A DNA stretch of 64,000 nt from Mumia flava (GTDB lineage: Bacteria > Actinomycetota > Actinomycetes > Propionibacteriales > Nocardioidaceae). The position numbers and the translations under genes were made by a program. This document shows positions 36,597-44,496 of this stretch, piece by piece (position 1 is the stretch's first letter; every line of letters starts with the position of its first letter). Under the pieces are notes generated by a model. It was given only the letters and a program-made list of their open reading frames with translations. It was not told where the DNA came from and made no database searches. The DNA is taken from contig NZ_PGEZ01000001.1 of NCBI RefSeq assembly GCF_002797495.1, forward strand, positions 1,364,001 through 1,428,000. The letters are read 5' to 3'.

Positions 36597-38471
36597 ATGC
36601 CCATCCGCACCGACCTCCGCAACGTCGCGATCGTCGCGCACGTCGACCACGGCAAGACCACCCTGGTCGACGCGATGCTGCGTCAGCAGGGCGCCTTCTC
36701 CGAGCACGGCGAGGTGGCCGACCGGGTGATGGACTCCGGCGACCTGGAGCGCGAGAAGGGCATCACCATCCTCGCGAAGAACACCGCGGTCTCCTACGTC
36801 GGACCCGGTGCGCCCGACGGCGGCGTCACGATCAACATCATCGACACTCCCGGCCACGCGGACTTCGGCGGCGAGGTGGAGCGCGGCCTGTCGATGGTCG
36901 ACGGCGTCGTCCTGCTGGTCGACGCCTCGGAGGGCCCGCTGCCGCAGACCCGGTTCGTGCTCCGCAAGGCGCTGCACGCGAAGATGCCGGTCGTTCTCGT
37001 CGTGAACAAGGTCGACCGGCCGGACGCGCGCATCTCCGAGGTCGTCGACGAGACGTACGAGCTGTTCATGGACCTGCTCGACGACTCGACCGACGCCGAC
37101 GCCCTGGACTTCCCGGTCGTGTACGCGTCGGCGAAGGCGGGCCGGGCGTCCCTGGAGCAGCCGACCGACGGCGGTCTGCCGGACAGCGAGGACCTGGAGC
37201 CGCTGTTCACCACGATCCTGGACACCGTCCCCGCGCCGACCTACACCGAGGACGCGCCGCTCCAGGCCCACGTCACGAACCTCGACGCCTCGCCGTTCCT
37301 CGGACGCCTCGCGCTGATCCGGGTCCACGAGGGCACGCTGCGCAAGGGCGGTCAGGTCTCGTGGTGCAAGCGCGACGGCTCGGTCGAGCGCGTCAAGATC
37401 ACCGAGCTGCTCAAGACCGAGGCGCTCGAGCGGGTCCCCGCCGAGTCCGCCGGCCCCGGCGACATCGTCGCGGTCGCGGGGATCCCGGAGATCATGATCG
37501 GCGAGACCCTCGCGGATGCGGAGGACCCGCAGCCGCTCCCGCTGATCACCGTCGATGAGCCGGCGATCTCGATGACGATCGGCACGAACACCTCACCGCT
37601 CGCCGGTCGCGAGAAGGGGACGAAGGTCACCGCGCGGCTGGTCAAGGACCGTCTGGACCGCGAGCTGGTCGGCAACGTGTCGATCCGGGTGCTCCCGACC
37701 GAGCGCCCGGACGCCTGGGAGGTCCAGGGCCGCGGCGAGCTGGCGCTGGCGATCCTGGTCGAGCAGATGCGCCGCGAGGGCTACGAGCTGACCGTCGGGA
37801 AGCCCGAGGTCGTCACGCGGGTCGTCGACGGCAAGGTGCACGAGCCCGTCGAGCGGCTCACGATCGACTGCCCGGAGGAGTACCTCGGCACCGTGACGCA
37901 GCTCCTCGCCGTCCGCAGGGGCCGGATGGAGCAGATGACGAACCACGGCACCGGCTGGGTCCGGATGGAGTTCCTCGTCCCGGCGCGCGGCCTGATCGGC
38001 TTCCGGACGGAGTTCCTCACCGACACCCGCGGCACCGGCATCGCGCACCACGTGTTCGAGGGGTACGAGCCGTGGCTCGGCGACATCTCGACGCGTCCGA
38101 CCGGCTCGCTGGTCGCGGACCGCGCCGGCGCCGCGTCGTCGTACGCGATGACGAGTCTGCAGGAGCGCGGCGTGATGTTCGTCGAGCCGACGACCGAGGT
38201 GTACGAGGGCATGATCGTCGGCGAGAACAGCCGTGACGACGACATGGACGTCAACATCACCAAGGAGAAGAAGCAGACGAACGTCCGCTCCTCCACCGCC
38301 GACAACTTCGAGAAGCTGATCCCGCCGAAGAAGCTGTCGCTGGAGCAGAGCCTGGAGTTCTGCCGCTCCGACGAGTGCGTCGAGGTCACCCCCTCGGCCG
38401 TACGGATCCGCAAGGTGATCCTGGACGCGGGGGAGCGCGCCCGCGCGTCCCGCCGCGGTCCCCGCGCCTGA
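36597..38471 (+). CDS. typA: Ribosome-associated GTPase TypA/BipA
   Basis: The 624-residue translational GTPase has G1 AHVDHGKTTLVDAML, switch region EREKGITI, G3 IIDTPGHADFGGEVE and G4 VVNKVDRPDARI. EF-G-like domains III and V follow, and the TypA-specific C-terminal domain includes RGLIGFRTEFLTDTRGTG and KKQTNVRSSTADNFEKL. It assists 50S assembly and stress translation. TAGACT at 36512-36517 is a likely -10 box about 80 nt upstream. A palindromic repeat follows the stop. Confidence 0.96.
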   Translation: MPIRTDLRNVAIVAHVDHGKTTLVDAMLRQQGAFSEHGEVADRVMDSGDLEREKGITILAKNTAVSYVGPGAPDGGVTINIIDTPGHADFGGEVERGLSMVDGVVLLVDASEGPLPQTRFVLRKALHAKMPVVLVVNKVDRPDARISEVVDETYELFMDLLDDSTDADALDFPVVYASAKAGRASLEQPTDGGLPDSEDLEPLFTTILDTVPAPTYTEDAPLQAHVTNLDASPFLGRLALIRVHEGTLRKGGQVSWCKRDGSVERVKITELLKTEALERVPAESAGPGDIVAVAGIPEIMIGETLADAEDPQPLPLITVDEPAISMTIGTNTSPLAGREKGTKVTARLVKDRLDRELVGNVSIRVLPTERPDAWEVQGRGELALAILVEQMRREGYELTVGKPEVVTRVVDGKVHEPVERLTIDCPEEYLGTVTQLLAVRRGRMEQMTNHGTGWVRMEFLVPARGLIGFRTEFLTDTRGTGIAHHVFEGYEPWLGDISTRPTGSLVADRAGAASSYAMTSLQERGVMFVEPTTEVYEGMIVGENSRDDDMDVNITKEKKQTNVRSSTADNFEKLIPPKKLSLEQSLEFCRSDECVEVTPSAVRIRKVILDAGERARASRRGPRA

Positions 38472-38493
38472 GGCCGGCCCCGTACCCGCAGGT

Positions 38494-38542
38494 CGGTGGG
38501 CTGTGACGGATACGCACCCCTGCTATCCGTCACAGCACACCG
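38494..38542. repeat. Palindromic repeat, GTGACGGA family, copy C
   Basis: CGGTGGGCTGTGACGGATA (38494-38512) and TATCCGTCACAGCACACCG (38524-38542) pair at 18 of 19 positions around an 11-nt loop. A further degenerate half-unit (CAGATCGGTGCGG) follows from 38559. It lies between the convergent typA and DUF559 genes and supplies the 3' end of the latter. Confidence 0.88.
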
Positions 38543-39501
38543 CCCAGGGCCCTCGCTGCAGATCGGTGCGGTACGACGGACGGCGGCGGTGCGAACAGGG
38601 ACCGCCATCGCGCTCCGAACTCGGGAGCCGGACCCGCGTATCCCTGCGCGACCAGCTCGTCGTACACGTGCCGCACGACAGCCCGCGGCTGGCGCAGCAT
38701 GGCGTTGGTGATCTGGACGTACTGAACTCTGTTGCGACGGAACCGCCCGTACCGGCTGATGTCCGAGTTGAACTGCTCGTCGTCGCTCGCGTGCTGACGG
38801 CCCTCGTACTCGACGACCAGCAGGAAGTCACGGAACAGCAGGTCGACGCACCCCATCCACCGTCCCCCGACGACGAGGTCGACGTTGACCTCGGGAACCG
38901 GCAGCCCGGCTGCGACGAGGATCACGCGGAGCTCCGACTCCTTCGGCGAGCGCGCCCGCGCGTCCAACCACGGCACCACCCGCAGGATCCGGCCGGCCCC
39001 CGGTCGCCATCGGTCCTCGAGGGCCATCGAGGCGATCTGCTCGGCGGTGGCGTGCCCGCGATGCAGGAGGAAGTCGCCGAGCACGACCAGGTCGAGCAGC
39101 CGACGGGTGTGGCCCGCGCACACGTAGGCGGCGTACGGCGCGACTCCCACGCCGTCGAGCGGCGGCATGGCCTTCGTCCGGTGGACCATGACGCCGTCGA
39201 GGTCGAGGTGGAGGTCGGTGTCCACGAGGAACCGTACGGGCCCCGGCGGTCCGGCCTGGACGCCCAGGAGACGCAGCCGTGACTCGTGACTGACGGCGAC
39301 GTCCGGACCGACTGCCAGCATCGCCGCCCGTACGACGTCGCAACCGGTCATCTCGTGCCCGGACGGCACCCAGACGCGCGGATGCAGGCGTCGGAACCGC
39401 GGCGGCCGGATCACGTGCGACGGCAGGCCCGCCGCGGTCGCCTCGTCGCGGGAGAACGGGCGACCGGCGAGGGCGTCGGGGAGCGGGATCGGCGCTGGCA
39501 T
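38530..39501 (-). CDS. DUF559-type endonuclease-like protein
   Basis: The 323-residue protein has an N-terminal region resembling the AbiEi-like/winged part of actinobacterial DUF559 proteins (FSRDEATAAGLPSHVIRPPR, VWVPSGHE). The C-terminal Vsr/PD-(D/E)xK-like domain has ESELRVILVAAGLPVPEVN, MGCVDLLF and LLVVEYEGRQH, which place the acidic residues of the fold. A nuclease activity is inferred; the role is unknown. Its final residues are encoded by palindromic-repeat DNA. ATG 39501 is tentative since no Shine-Dalgarno is visible. Confidence 0.78.
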   Translation of the reverse strand: MPAPIPLPDALAGRPFSRDEATAAGLPSHVIRPPRFRRLHPRVWVPSGHEMTGCDVVRAAMLAVGPDVAVSHESRLRLLGVQAGPPGPVRFLVDTDLHLDLDGVMVHRTKAMPPLDGVGVAPYAAYVCAGHTRRLLDLVVLGDFLLHRGHATAEQIASMALEDRWRPGAGRILRVVPWLDARARSPKESELRVILVAAGLPVPEVNVDLVVGGRWMGCVDLLFRDFLLVVEYEGRQHASDDEQFNSDISRYGRFRRNRVQYVQITNAMLRQPRAVVRHVYDELVAQGYAGPAPEFGARWRSLFAPPPSVVPHRSAARALGGVL

Positions 39502-39577
39502 GCCGACGAGCGTGGCGTACGGAGCGGGGTGGTGGTGGCGCCCGAACTCGGCCTGTGGAGAACGCCGCGCCATCCTC

Positions 39578-39660
39578 CACAGGTCACCGCACTGCACCGC
39601 CGCTCCCCAGCGGTGACCTGTGACGGATGGCGGGCCTCGTTATCCGTCACGGCGCACCGA
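39578..39660. repeat. Palindromic repeat, GTGACGGA family, compound copy D
   Basis: CACAGGTCACCGC (39578-39590) pairs perfectly with GCGGTGACCTGTG (39610-39622). The latter overlaps CGGTGACCTGTGACGGAT (39611-39628), which pairs with ATCCGTCACGGCGCACCG (39643-39660) at 15 of 18 positions. GATCTGC follows, as in other copies. The two folds are mutually exclusive because they share an arm. Confidence 0.85.
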
Positions 39661-39689
39661 TCTGCGGGATAACGGTCGCGGGATCACGG

Positions 39690-40343
39690 TCAGAGCACGC
39701 CGCGGGGGCGGAGCTGGACGCTGATCCGCGGTCCGACTGCCTTGGCGGTCTTCGGGATCGCGTGCTCCCAGGTGCGCTGACACGTCCCGCCCATCACCGC
39801 CAGGTCACCGCTGCCGAGCGCGTACGCACGCGAGGCGCCGCCGCCGGCAGGGCGGAGCAGCAGCCGACGGGGCGACCCCAGGGAGACGATCGCGACCATC
39901 GTGTCCGCCGAGCGGCCGCGTCCGATCCGGTCGCCGTGCCAGGCGACCGAGTCGCGCCCGTCGCGGTAGAGGCACAGCCCCGCCGTGGCGAACCGCTCGC
40001 CGAGCTCGGCCTCGTAGTGGTCGCTCAGCTGCTCGCGCATCCGCTCGACCGCCGGGTGCGGCCACGGCTGCTGCTCCCCGTAGAAGGCGAGCAGTCGCGG
40101 CACGGCGACCGTCCGGTCGTACATCGGCCGCTCGTCGGCCCGCCACGGCACCGAGGCGTGAAGATGCTCGAACAGGGCGCCCGCGCCGTCGACCCAGCGC
40201 GGCAGCACGTCCAGCCAGGCCCCGCGCCCGAGCTCGTGCCGCACCAGTGCCTGCCTGAGCGGGCCGAGCGACGGCTCGGCAGCGGTGTCGAGCAGCGACG
40301 CCTGGTACGGGGACGCGCGGTACGGAGCGGACACGGGACCCAT
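39690..40343 (-). CDS. AlkB-like alkylation-damage repair dioxygenase
   Basis: The 217-residue 2-oxoglutarate/Fe(II) oxygenase has HGD (His136, Asp138) in VAWHGDRIGRG and the distal ligand His194 in TWEHAIPKT. Arg206 in GPRISVQLRP binds 2-oxoglutarate. Related AlkB proteins remove 1-methyladenine and 3-methylcytosine lesions oxidatively. ATG 40343 is chosen because GGGG precedes it and ATG 40358 lies inside a perfect SOS box. That box indicates LexA control. SOS-type induction of an AlkB homologue is worth noting. Confidence 0.88.
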   Translation of the reverse strand: MGPVSAPYRASPYQASLLDTAAEPSLGPLRQALVRHELGRGAWLDVLPRWVDGAGALFEHLHASVPWRADERPMYDRTVAVPRLLAFYGEQQPWPHPAVERMREQLSDHYEAELGERFATAGLCLYRDGRDSVAWHGDRIGRGRSADTMVAIVSLGSPRRLLLRPAGGGASRAYALGSGDLAVMGGTCQRTWEHAIPKTAKAVGPRISVQLRPRGVL

Positions 40344-40356
40344 CGTACCCCAGATC

Positions 40357-40374
40357 ATCGAACAGGTGTTCGAT
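40357..40374 (-). promoter_or_regulatory. LexA (SOS) box upstream of the AlkB-like gene
   Basis: ATCGAACAGGTGTTCGAT is an 18-bp perfect palindrome that matches the actinobacterial LexA consensus TCGAAC-N4-GTTCGA. It lies 13 nt upstream of the chosen ATG at 40343. Confidence 0.88.
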
Positions 40375-40380
40375 GCTGGT

Positions 40381-40734
40381 CTACTCCTCCGGCCTCGACA
40401 CCTGGACCAGCAGCGCGACCGCCAGGAGCAGGACGGCCCAGATCCAGAGTCCGACGACCACGCCGATGCCCGCCACCGCGAGGTAGAAGGCGACCTTCGC
40501 GAACGTCCGCGGGACCGGCGCCAGGCGGTGGCTCGAGGTCGGGGCCATCCAGCGGCCCCACACCCAGCCGGCCACGCCGACCAGCGCGACCGCGAGGAGC
40601 AGCGACAGTGCCACCGTCTCCCCGAGCGACCACCCGGCCGCCGCGAGCAGCGCGAGGGCGGCGAGCTCGCAGGCGAGAGCGAGCAGGTCGAGCAGCCCGA
40701 CGCGCGCCGGCGCTCCCCGACGCTCGTCCGTCAC
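40381..40734 (-). CDS. DUF2568 (YrdB-like) membrane protein
   Basis: The 117-residue protein has four hydrophobic segments: LLDLLALACELAALALLAAA, TVALSLLLAVALVGVAGWVW, FAKVAFYLAVAGIGVVVGLW and IWAVLLLAVALLVQV. GRWMAPTSSHRL between them is a family feature. Function unknown. GTG 40734 follows the DUF2516 stop by 10 nt; an ATG at 40785 inside that gene is an alternative. Confidence 0.75.
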   Translation of the reverse strand: MTDERRGAPARVGLLDLLALACELAALALLAAAGWSLGETVALSLLLAVALVGVAGWVWGRWMAPTSSHRLAPVPRTFAKVAFYLAVAGIGVVVGLWIWAVLLLAVALLVQVSRPEE

Positions 40735-40744
40735 GGCGCTGCGG

Positions 40745-41035
40745 TCACCGACGCCCGCCTGCCTGCTGGAGCGCAGGACGGGCATCGGCCAGGTAGACGA
40801 GCGACGCGACGGTGCCGACCAGGTTCAGGAGGCTGATCGGTGCCCAGATCAGCAGGTTCGCGAGCAGCGACAACCCGAGCACGATCAGCCAGAACGGCTT
40901 CGTCTGCTTGTCGGCGGCCACGTACGCCTGCGGGCTCCGCGACACGGCGTCGACGAAGGCGAAGCCCTTGATGACGAGCAGGACCAGAGTGATGAGCAGC
41001 TCGATGCTGTTCTGCACCGCGAAGAGATCGAACAC
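40745..41035 (-). CDS. DUF2516 family membrane protein
   Basis: The 96-residue protein has three hydrophobic segments (IELLITLVLLVIKGFAFVDA, WLIVLGLSLLANLLIW, LNLVGTVASLVYLADARP). It matches the protein encoded next to hbhA in mycobacteria. Function unknown. A strong terminator separates it from the hbhA-like gene, so it may have its own promoter. Confidence 0.85.
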   Translation of the reverse strand: MFDLFAVQNSIELLITLVLLVIKGFAFVDAVSRSPQAYVAADKQTKPFWLIVLGLSLLANLLIWAPISLLNLVGTVASLVYLADARPALQQAGGRR

Positions 41036-41075
41036 GTCACGAGACTATCCGAGTCCCCGGCCCCCGGGACACGAC

Positions 41076-41109
41076 GAGGCCGGACCGACGCCGTGGTCGG
41101 TCCGGCCTC
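41076..41109 (-). terminator. Terminator after the hbhA-like gene
   Basis: GAGGCCGGACCGAC (41076-41089) and GTCGGTCCGGCCTC (41096-41109) form a perfect 14-bp stem with a 6-nt loop, 12 nt after the hbhA-like stop. Confidence 0.88.
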
Positions 41110-41121
41110 GATCGTGCGCGG

Positions 41122-41823
41122 TCAGCCCTCCGTCGCGGACGAGCCGGTCGCCTTCTTCGCCGGGGTCGCCTTCTTCGCGGTCGCCTTCTGGGCCGGGGCG
41201 GCCTTCTTGGCGGGGGCGGCCTTCTTCGCGGTCGCCTTCTTCGCCGGAGCCTTCTTGGCGGGGGCCTTCTTGGCGGGGGCCGCCTTCTTCGCGGTCGCCT
41301 TCTTCGCCGGGGCCTTCTTCGCCGGGGCCTTCTGCGCCGGAGCCTCCGCCTTGGGGGCGGCCGACGGTGCGGGGGCCTTCTTGGCCGGCGCGGGCTGCGG
41401 GGTCGGCGCCTCCGCCTTCGCGGCCGGCGTGGGCTCGGCCGTCCTGCCGACCACCGGGGCAGCTGCGACGGCACCGGCGGCCGTCTTCTTCGCGGTCGCG
41501 AGGAGCTCGACGAGGAGGTCCTTGACCTCGTCGGTCAGGCCGTCGACCTTGGTCTCGAGCTCGGAGCGGACCTCGTCGAGGTCGAACTCCTTGGCCTTGC
41601 CGACCAGCTCGGCGTACAGGGCCCCGGCCTGGCCGGGCAGCGCCTTCGCGTCGGTCTCGATCTTCTTCTGCAGCTCGTCGAGGTCGAGCTCCTTGAGCTG
41701 ACCGAGCAGCGCGACCGCGGTGGTCTGCGCCTGGCCGGCGAGCTGCGTCGCGACCGTCGGCAGGGTCTTCACGGTCTCGGGAAGCGCCATGACCTGCTTG
41801 GTGATGGTGTCGGAGATGCTCAT
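41122..41823 (-). CDS. HbhA-like/histone-like lysine-rich protein
   Basis: The 233-residue protein has a helical, probably coiled-coil N-terminal half (LGQLKELDLDELQKKIETDA, LDEVRSELETKVDGLTDEVK) with an LDEL/LDEV repeat. The long Pro-Ala-Lys tail is built from PAKKA, PAKKAP and TAKKA units, like mycobacterial heparin-binding hemagglutinin or H1-like proteins. It could bind nucleic acid, polyanions or the cell surface. Its ATG overlaps the XRE stop by ATGA, so both are one operon, matching mycobacterial Rv0474-hbhA order. Confidence 0.83.
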   Translation of the reverse strand: MSISDTITKQVMALPETVKTLPTVATQLAGQAQTTAVALLGQLKELDLDELQKKIETDAKALPGQAGALYAELVGKAKEFDLDEVRSELETKVDGLTDEVKDLLVELLATAKKTAAGAVAAAPVVGRTAEPTPAAKAEAPTPQPAPAKKAPAPSAAPKAEAPAQKAPAKKAPAKKATAKKAAPAKKAPAKKAPAKKATAKKAAPAKKAAPAQKATAKKATPAKKATGSSATEG

Positions 41824-42233
41824 GGGGTGAACTCCTGGTTCTCCGGGGCGGTGCCCGGTTCGTCGATGTCAGGGGCGCCGGCCACGTCGCCGACGAACGA
41901 GCGGTAGATCTCGAGCAGCGCTCGTCGCTGCCCGGCGTCCAGCCGCGGGTCGAGGTTGATCGCGGCCTCCACGCCGGTCTGCGGTGACTCGTCCGGGTCG
42001 AGCAGGCCTGCCTGCACGTAGAGCGACTCGGCCGAGATGCGCAGCGCCTTGGCGATCTGCTGGAGCACGTCGGCGGAGGGTCGGCGCAGCCCGCGCTCGA
42101 TCTGGCTCAGGTAGGGGTTGGAGACGCCGGTGAGGTCGGCGAGCTGCCGCAACGACAGCTGCGCCTGGCTCCGCTGGTCGCGCAGGTAGCCTCCGAGGTC
42201 TCCCACGGTCTTTCCCACGCTCAGCTTGGCCAT
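41820..42233 (-). CDS. XRE-family transcriptional regulator
   Basis: The 137-residue protein has a single helix-turn-helix of the lambda-repressor type (LSLRQLADLTGVSNPYLSQI, then ERGLRRPSADVLQQIAKALR). A C-terminal region of about 60 residues follows. It precedes hbhA and is the counterpart of Rv0474. ATG 42233 begins MAKLSVGKTVGDL with GGAGG close upstream. A dyad-rich TTGCAAGC cluster 10-40 nt upstream is the likely operator for autoregulation. Confidence 0.88.
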   Translation of the reverse strand: MAKLSVGKTVGDLGGYLRDQRSQAQLSLRQLADLTGVSNPYLSQIERGLRRPSADVLQQIAKALRISAESLYVQAGLLDPDESPQTGVEAAINLDPRLDAGQRRALLEIYRSFVGDVAGAPDIDEPGTAPENQEFTP

Positions 42234-42242
42234 GCCTCCAGT

Positions 42243-42272
42243 GTGCTTGCAGTTGCAAGCAAGAGCAAGCAC
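42243..42272 (-). promoter_or_regulatory. Candidate autoregulatory operator of the XRE-hbhA operon
   Basis: GTGCTTGC (42243-42250) pairs with GCAAGCAC (42265-42272). Nested inside is the perfect dyad GCTTGCA-GT-TGCAAGC (42245-42260). GCAAGCA is thus present as direct and inverted copies. AT-rich for this genome and unrelated to coding. Confidence 0.6.
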
Positions 42273-42328
42273 CTCGCTAGCAACGTGGCGGAGATCACGG
42301 CCGCTCGGAATCGTCGCGGTCGGGCGGG

Positions 42329-42358
42329 TGATTGTTCTGATTGTCGCGTGACACAATC
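42329..42358 (+). promoter_or_regulatory. Promoter/operator region of cysC (leaderless type)
   Basis: TGATTG (42329-42334), a 17-nt spacer and CACAAT (42352-42357) precede the GTG at 42365 by 7 nt, with no Shine-Dalgarno. TGATTGT occurs twice at a 9-bp spacing, and GATTGT (42339-42344) forms a dyad with ACAATC (42353-42358), which may be an operator. Confidence 0.45.
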
Positions 42359-42364
42359 GGGTTC

Positions 42365-43522
42365 GTGACCGATCAGCAGTGGACCCCCGGCGCCCGCGGG
42401 CTGGCCGACCTCGAGCTCGTCATGCTCGACGCCTGGCCGACCGACCGGCCGCTCGAGCTCGACCTCCCCGCGGACCTCAGCGGCCCCGTCGAGCTTCTCG
42501 ACCCCGAAGGCCTCCCGCTCGCCGTCCACGACCGCAGCGACGGCAGCACCACCGTCCTCACCACCCCGCAGTACGGCCCGTTCCGTCGCTACCACCTGTC
42601 CCCTGCGCAGGTCCGCGATGCAGTCCCGAACGGCTTCGCCGTCCTCGTCGACCGGCCGCTGACCACCGACGACGTCGCTTCGATCACCGCCGAGGAGACG
42701 CGCAGCGGCCGCCAGGTCGTGCTGCTCGTGACGACCGGACCCGACCCGCGCCGTACGGTCACGGCCCCTGCCCTCGTCCGGGCCACGCTGGCCGCACTGC
42801 CGGGCCGGGCCACCGTCGCGGTCGCGCTCGCCGCGCGCGACGACGAGACCGACGACGCAGCGCTGCGCCGAGCGGTCGCCGCTCGCTACGCCGACGAGGT
42901 GATCGACCTCCCCGGGACCGGGTCGCTCGACGATGCCGTCGCAGCGATCGTCGACGCCGACGTCCCGCCGCTCGACGAGCGCGGTCTCGTCGTCTTCTTC
43001 ACCGGCCTGTCCGGCTCCGGCAAGTCCACGCTCGCCCGCGCGCTGTACGACCGGGTGCTCGAGGAGGGTCGCCGGACCGTCACCTCGCTCGACGGCGACG
43101 TGGTCCGTCACCACCTGAGCAAGGGTCTCGGGTTCTCCAAGGAGGACCGCGAGACCAACATCGCCCGGATCGGCTGGGTGGCCGCCGAGATCGCGCGGCA
43201 CCACGGGCTCGCGATCTGTTCGCCGATCGCGCCGTTCGACTCCACCCGCAAGCAGGTCCGCGCCATGGCCGAGGGGGCCGGTGCGACGTTCGCTCTGGTC
43301 CACGTCGCGACGCCGCTGGAGGAGTGCGAGCGGCGCGACCGCAAGGGCCTGTACGCGAAGGCGCGAGCGGGCCAGATCCCCGAGTTCACCGGCATCTCCT
43401 CGCCGTACGAGGTCCCGGACGACGCCCTGGTCGCGGTCGACACGACCGGCCGCACCATCGAGGACGCCCTCACCGACGTGGTCGACGCGCTGATCGACGC
43501 CGGGGTCTGGAGGACCGCATGA
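42365..43522 (+). CDS. cysC: Adenylylsulfate kinase with N-terminal ATP-sulfurylase-like extension
   Basis: The 385-residue protein has a C-terminal APS kinase domain from about residue 200. It shows P-loop FTGLSGSGKST (near 213-221), LDGDVVRHHLSKGLGFSKED, RETNIARIG and LYAKARAGQIPEFTGISSPY. It converts APS to PAPS. The first 190 residues (DPEGLPLAVHDRSDG, NGFAVLVDRPLTTDDVASIT) resemble the PUA-like N-terminal part of Sat-type ATP sulfurylases but lack its catalytic domain. Similar fusions occur in actinobacteria. It heads an operon with TauE, YhhN, cysD and cysN. Confidence 0.88.
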   Translation: MTDQQWTPGARGLADLELVMLDAWPTDRPLELDLPADLSGPVELLDPEGLPLAVHDRSDGSTTVLTTPQYGPFRRYHLSPAQVRDAVPNGFAVLVDRPLTTDDVASITAEETRSGRQVVLLVTTGPDPRRTVTAPALVRATLAALPGRATVAVALAARDDETDDAALRRAVAARYADEVIDLPGTGSLDDAVAAIVDADVPPLDERGLVVFFTGLSGSGKSTLARALYDRVLEEGRRTVTSLDGDVVRHHLSKGLGFSKEDRETNIARIGWVAAEIARHHGLAICSPIAPFDSTRKQVRAMAEGAGATFALVHVATPLEECERRDRKGLYAKARAGQIPEFTGISSPYEVPDDALVAVDTTGRTIEDALTDVVDALIDAGVWRTA

Positions 43523-44496
43523 ACGAGATCCTCACCCTCTCCGCGCTGTCGATCCTCGTCGTCAGCTTCGGTGTCGGCATCGTCGTCGGACTGACCGGCA
43601 TGGGCGGCGGTGCGCTGATGACGCCGGCCCTCATCTTCCTCGGCGTCAACCCGACCGCGGCGGTCGCGAACGACCTCGTCGCCGCCGCCGCGAACAAGTC
43701 GGTCGGCGCCGTCGTGCACGCCCGGGAGGGTTCCCCGAACCTCCGCCTCGCCGCCTGGCTGATCGTGGGGTCTGTCCCGACCGCGGCCGCCGGCGCGTTC
43801 ATCATCGACGCGGTCGGCACCGACGAGAGCCAGACCACGTTCGTCAAGACGGCGATCGGCTGCGCCCTCATCTTCACCGCGGTGACCTACACCCTGCGGA
43901 TGTACCTCGGCATGCGCGCCGCCGCCCGCGGCGTCGTCGCCGGTGACACCGACCCCGCCGTACGGCCGATCCCGACACTGATCGTCGGCGCCGTCGGCGG
44001 GCTGCTGGTGGGGATCACCTCGGTCGGGTCGGGCTCGCTGATCATGGTCGCGCTCCTGCTGCTCTACCCGACCCTGTCGGCCGTCCGCCTGGTCGGCACC
44101 GACCTCGTGCAGGCCGTCCCCCTCGTGATGTCCGCCGCGATCACGCACGTGATCGTGTCCGGCGTCGACGTCGGCGTCCTGGTCCCGCTGATCGTCGGAG
44201 GCATGCCCGGGACGTTCCTCGGCGCCCGGATCGCCAACCGCGTCCCGCAGGCGGTCGTACGGCGCGGCATCGTCATCGTGCTGAGCCTCACCGGCCTCAC
44301 GCTCCTCGGCGTGCCGCCGGTCGCGATCGGCCTCATCGCCGCCGGCCTGGTCATCCTGGGCCCGGTCGTCTGGGCGCTGGTCCGCGAGCAGGTGAACCGA
44401 CCGGTCCCCGCGGCAGACTCCGCTGACGGACCCGCCGAGTCGGCACCACAGCGTTCGGGCTCGTCCGGCGGCTCACCGGGCGACCACGGTGCGTAG
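43519..44496 (+). CDS. TauE/SafE family permease of the sulfate-activation operon
   Basis: The 325-residue membrane protein has about nine hydrophobic segments and both halves of the family pattern. GIVVGLTGMGGGALMTPALI and GGLLVGITSVGSGSLIMVAL are the paired motifs. A polar tail of about 35 residues ends it. Its ATG overlaps the cysC stop (ATGA). Linked to cysC and cysDN, it probably moves sulfate, sulfite or a related oxyanion. Confidence 0.9.
   Translation: MNEILTLSALSILVVSFGVGIVVGLTGMGGGALMTPALIFLGVNPTAAVANDLVAAAANKSVGAVVHAREGSPNLRLAAWLIVGSVPTAAAGAFIIDAVGTDESQTTFVKTAIGCALIFTAVTYTLRMYLGMRAAARGVVAGDTDPAVRPIPTLIVGAVGGLLVGITSVGSGSLIMVALLLLYPTLSAVRLVGTDLVQAVPLVMSAAITHVIVSGVDVGVLVPLIVGGMPGTFLGARIANRVPQAVVRRGIVIVLSLTGLTLLGVPPVAIGLIAAGLVILGPVVWALVREQVNRPVPAADSADGPAESAPQRSGSSGGSPGDHGA

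Noticed and set aside
40726-40750. TCCGTCACGGCGC and GCGGTCACC near the DUF2568 start considered as a fifth copy of the GTGACGGA palindrome
   Set aside because: Only a half-unit resemblance is present, with no inverted partner, and it overlaps coding sequence at the start of the DUF2568 gene.
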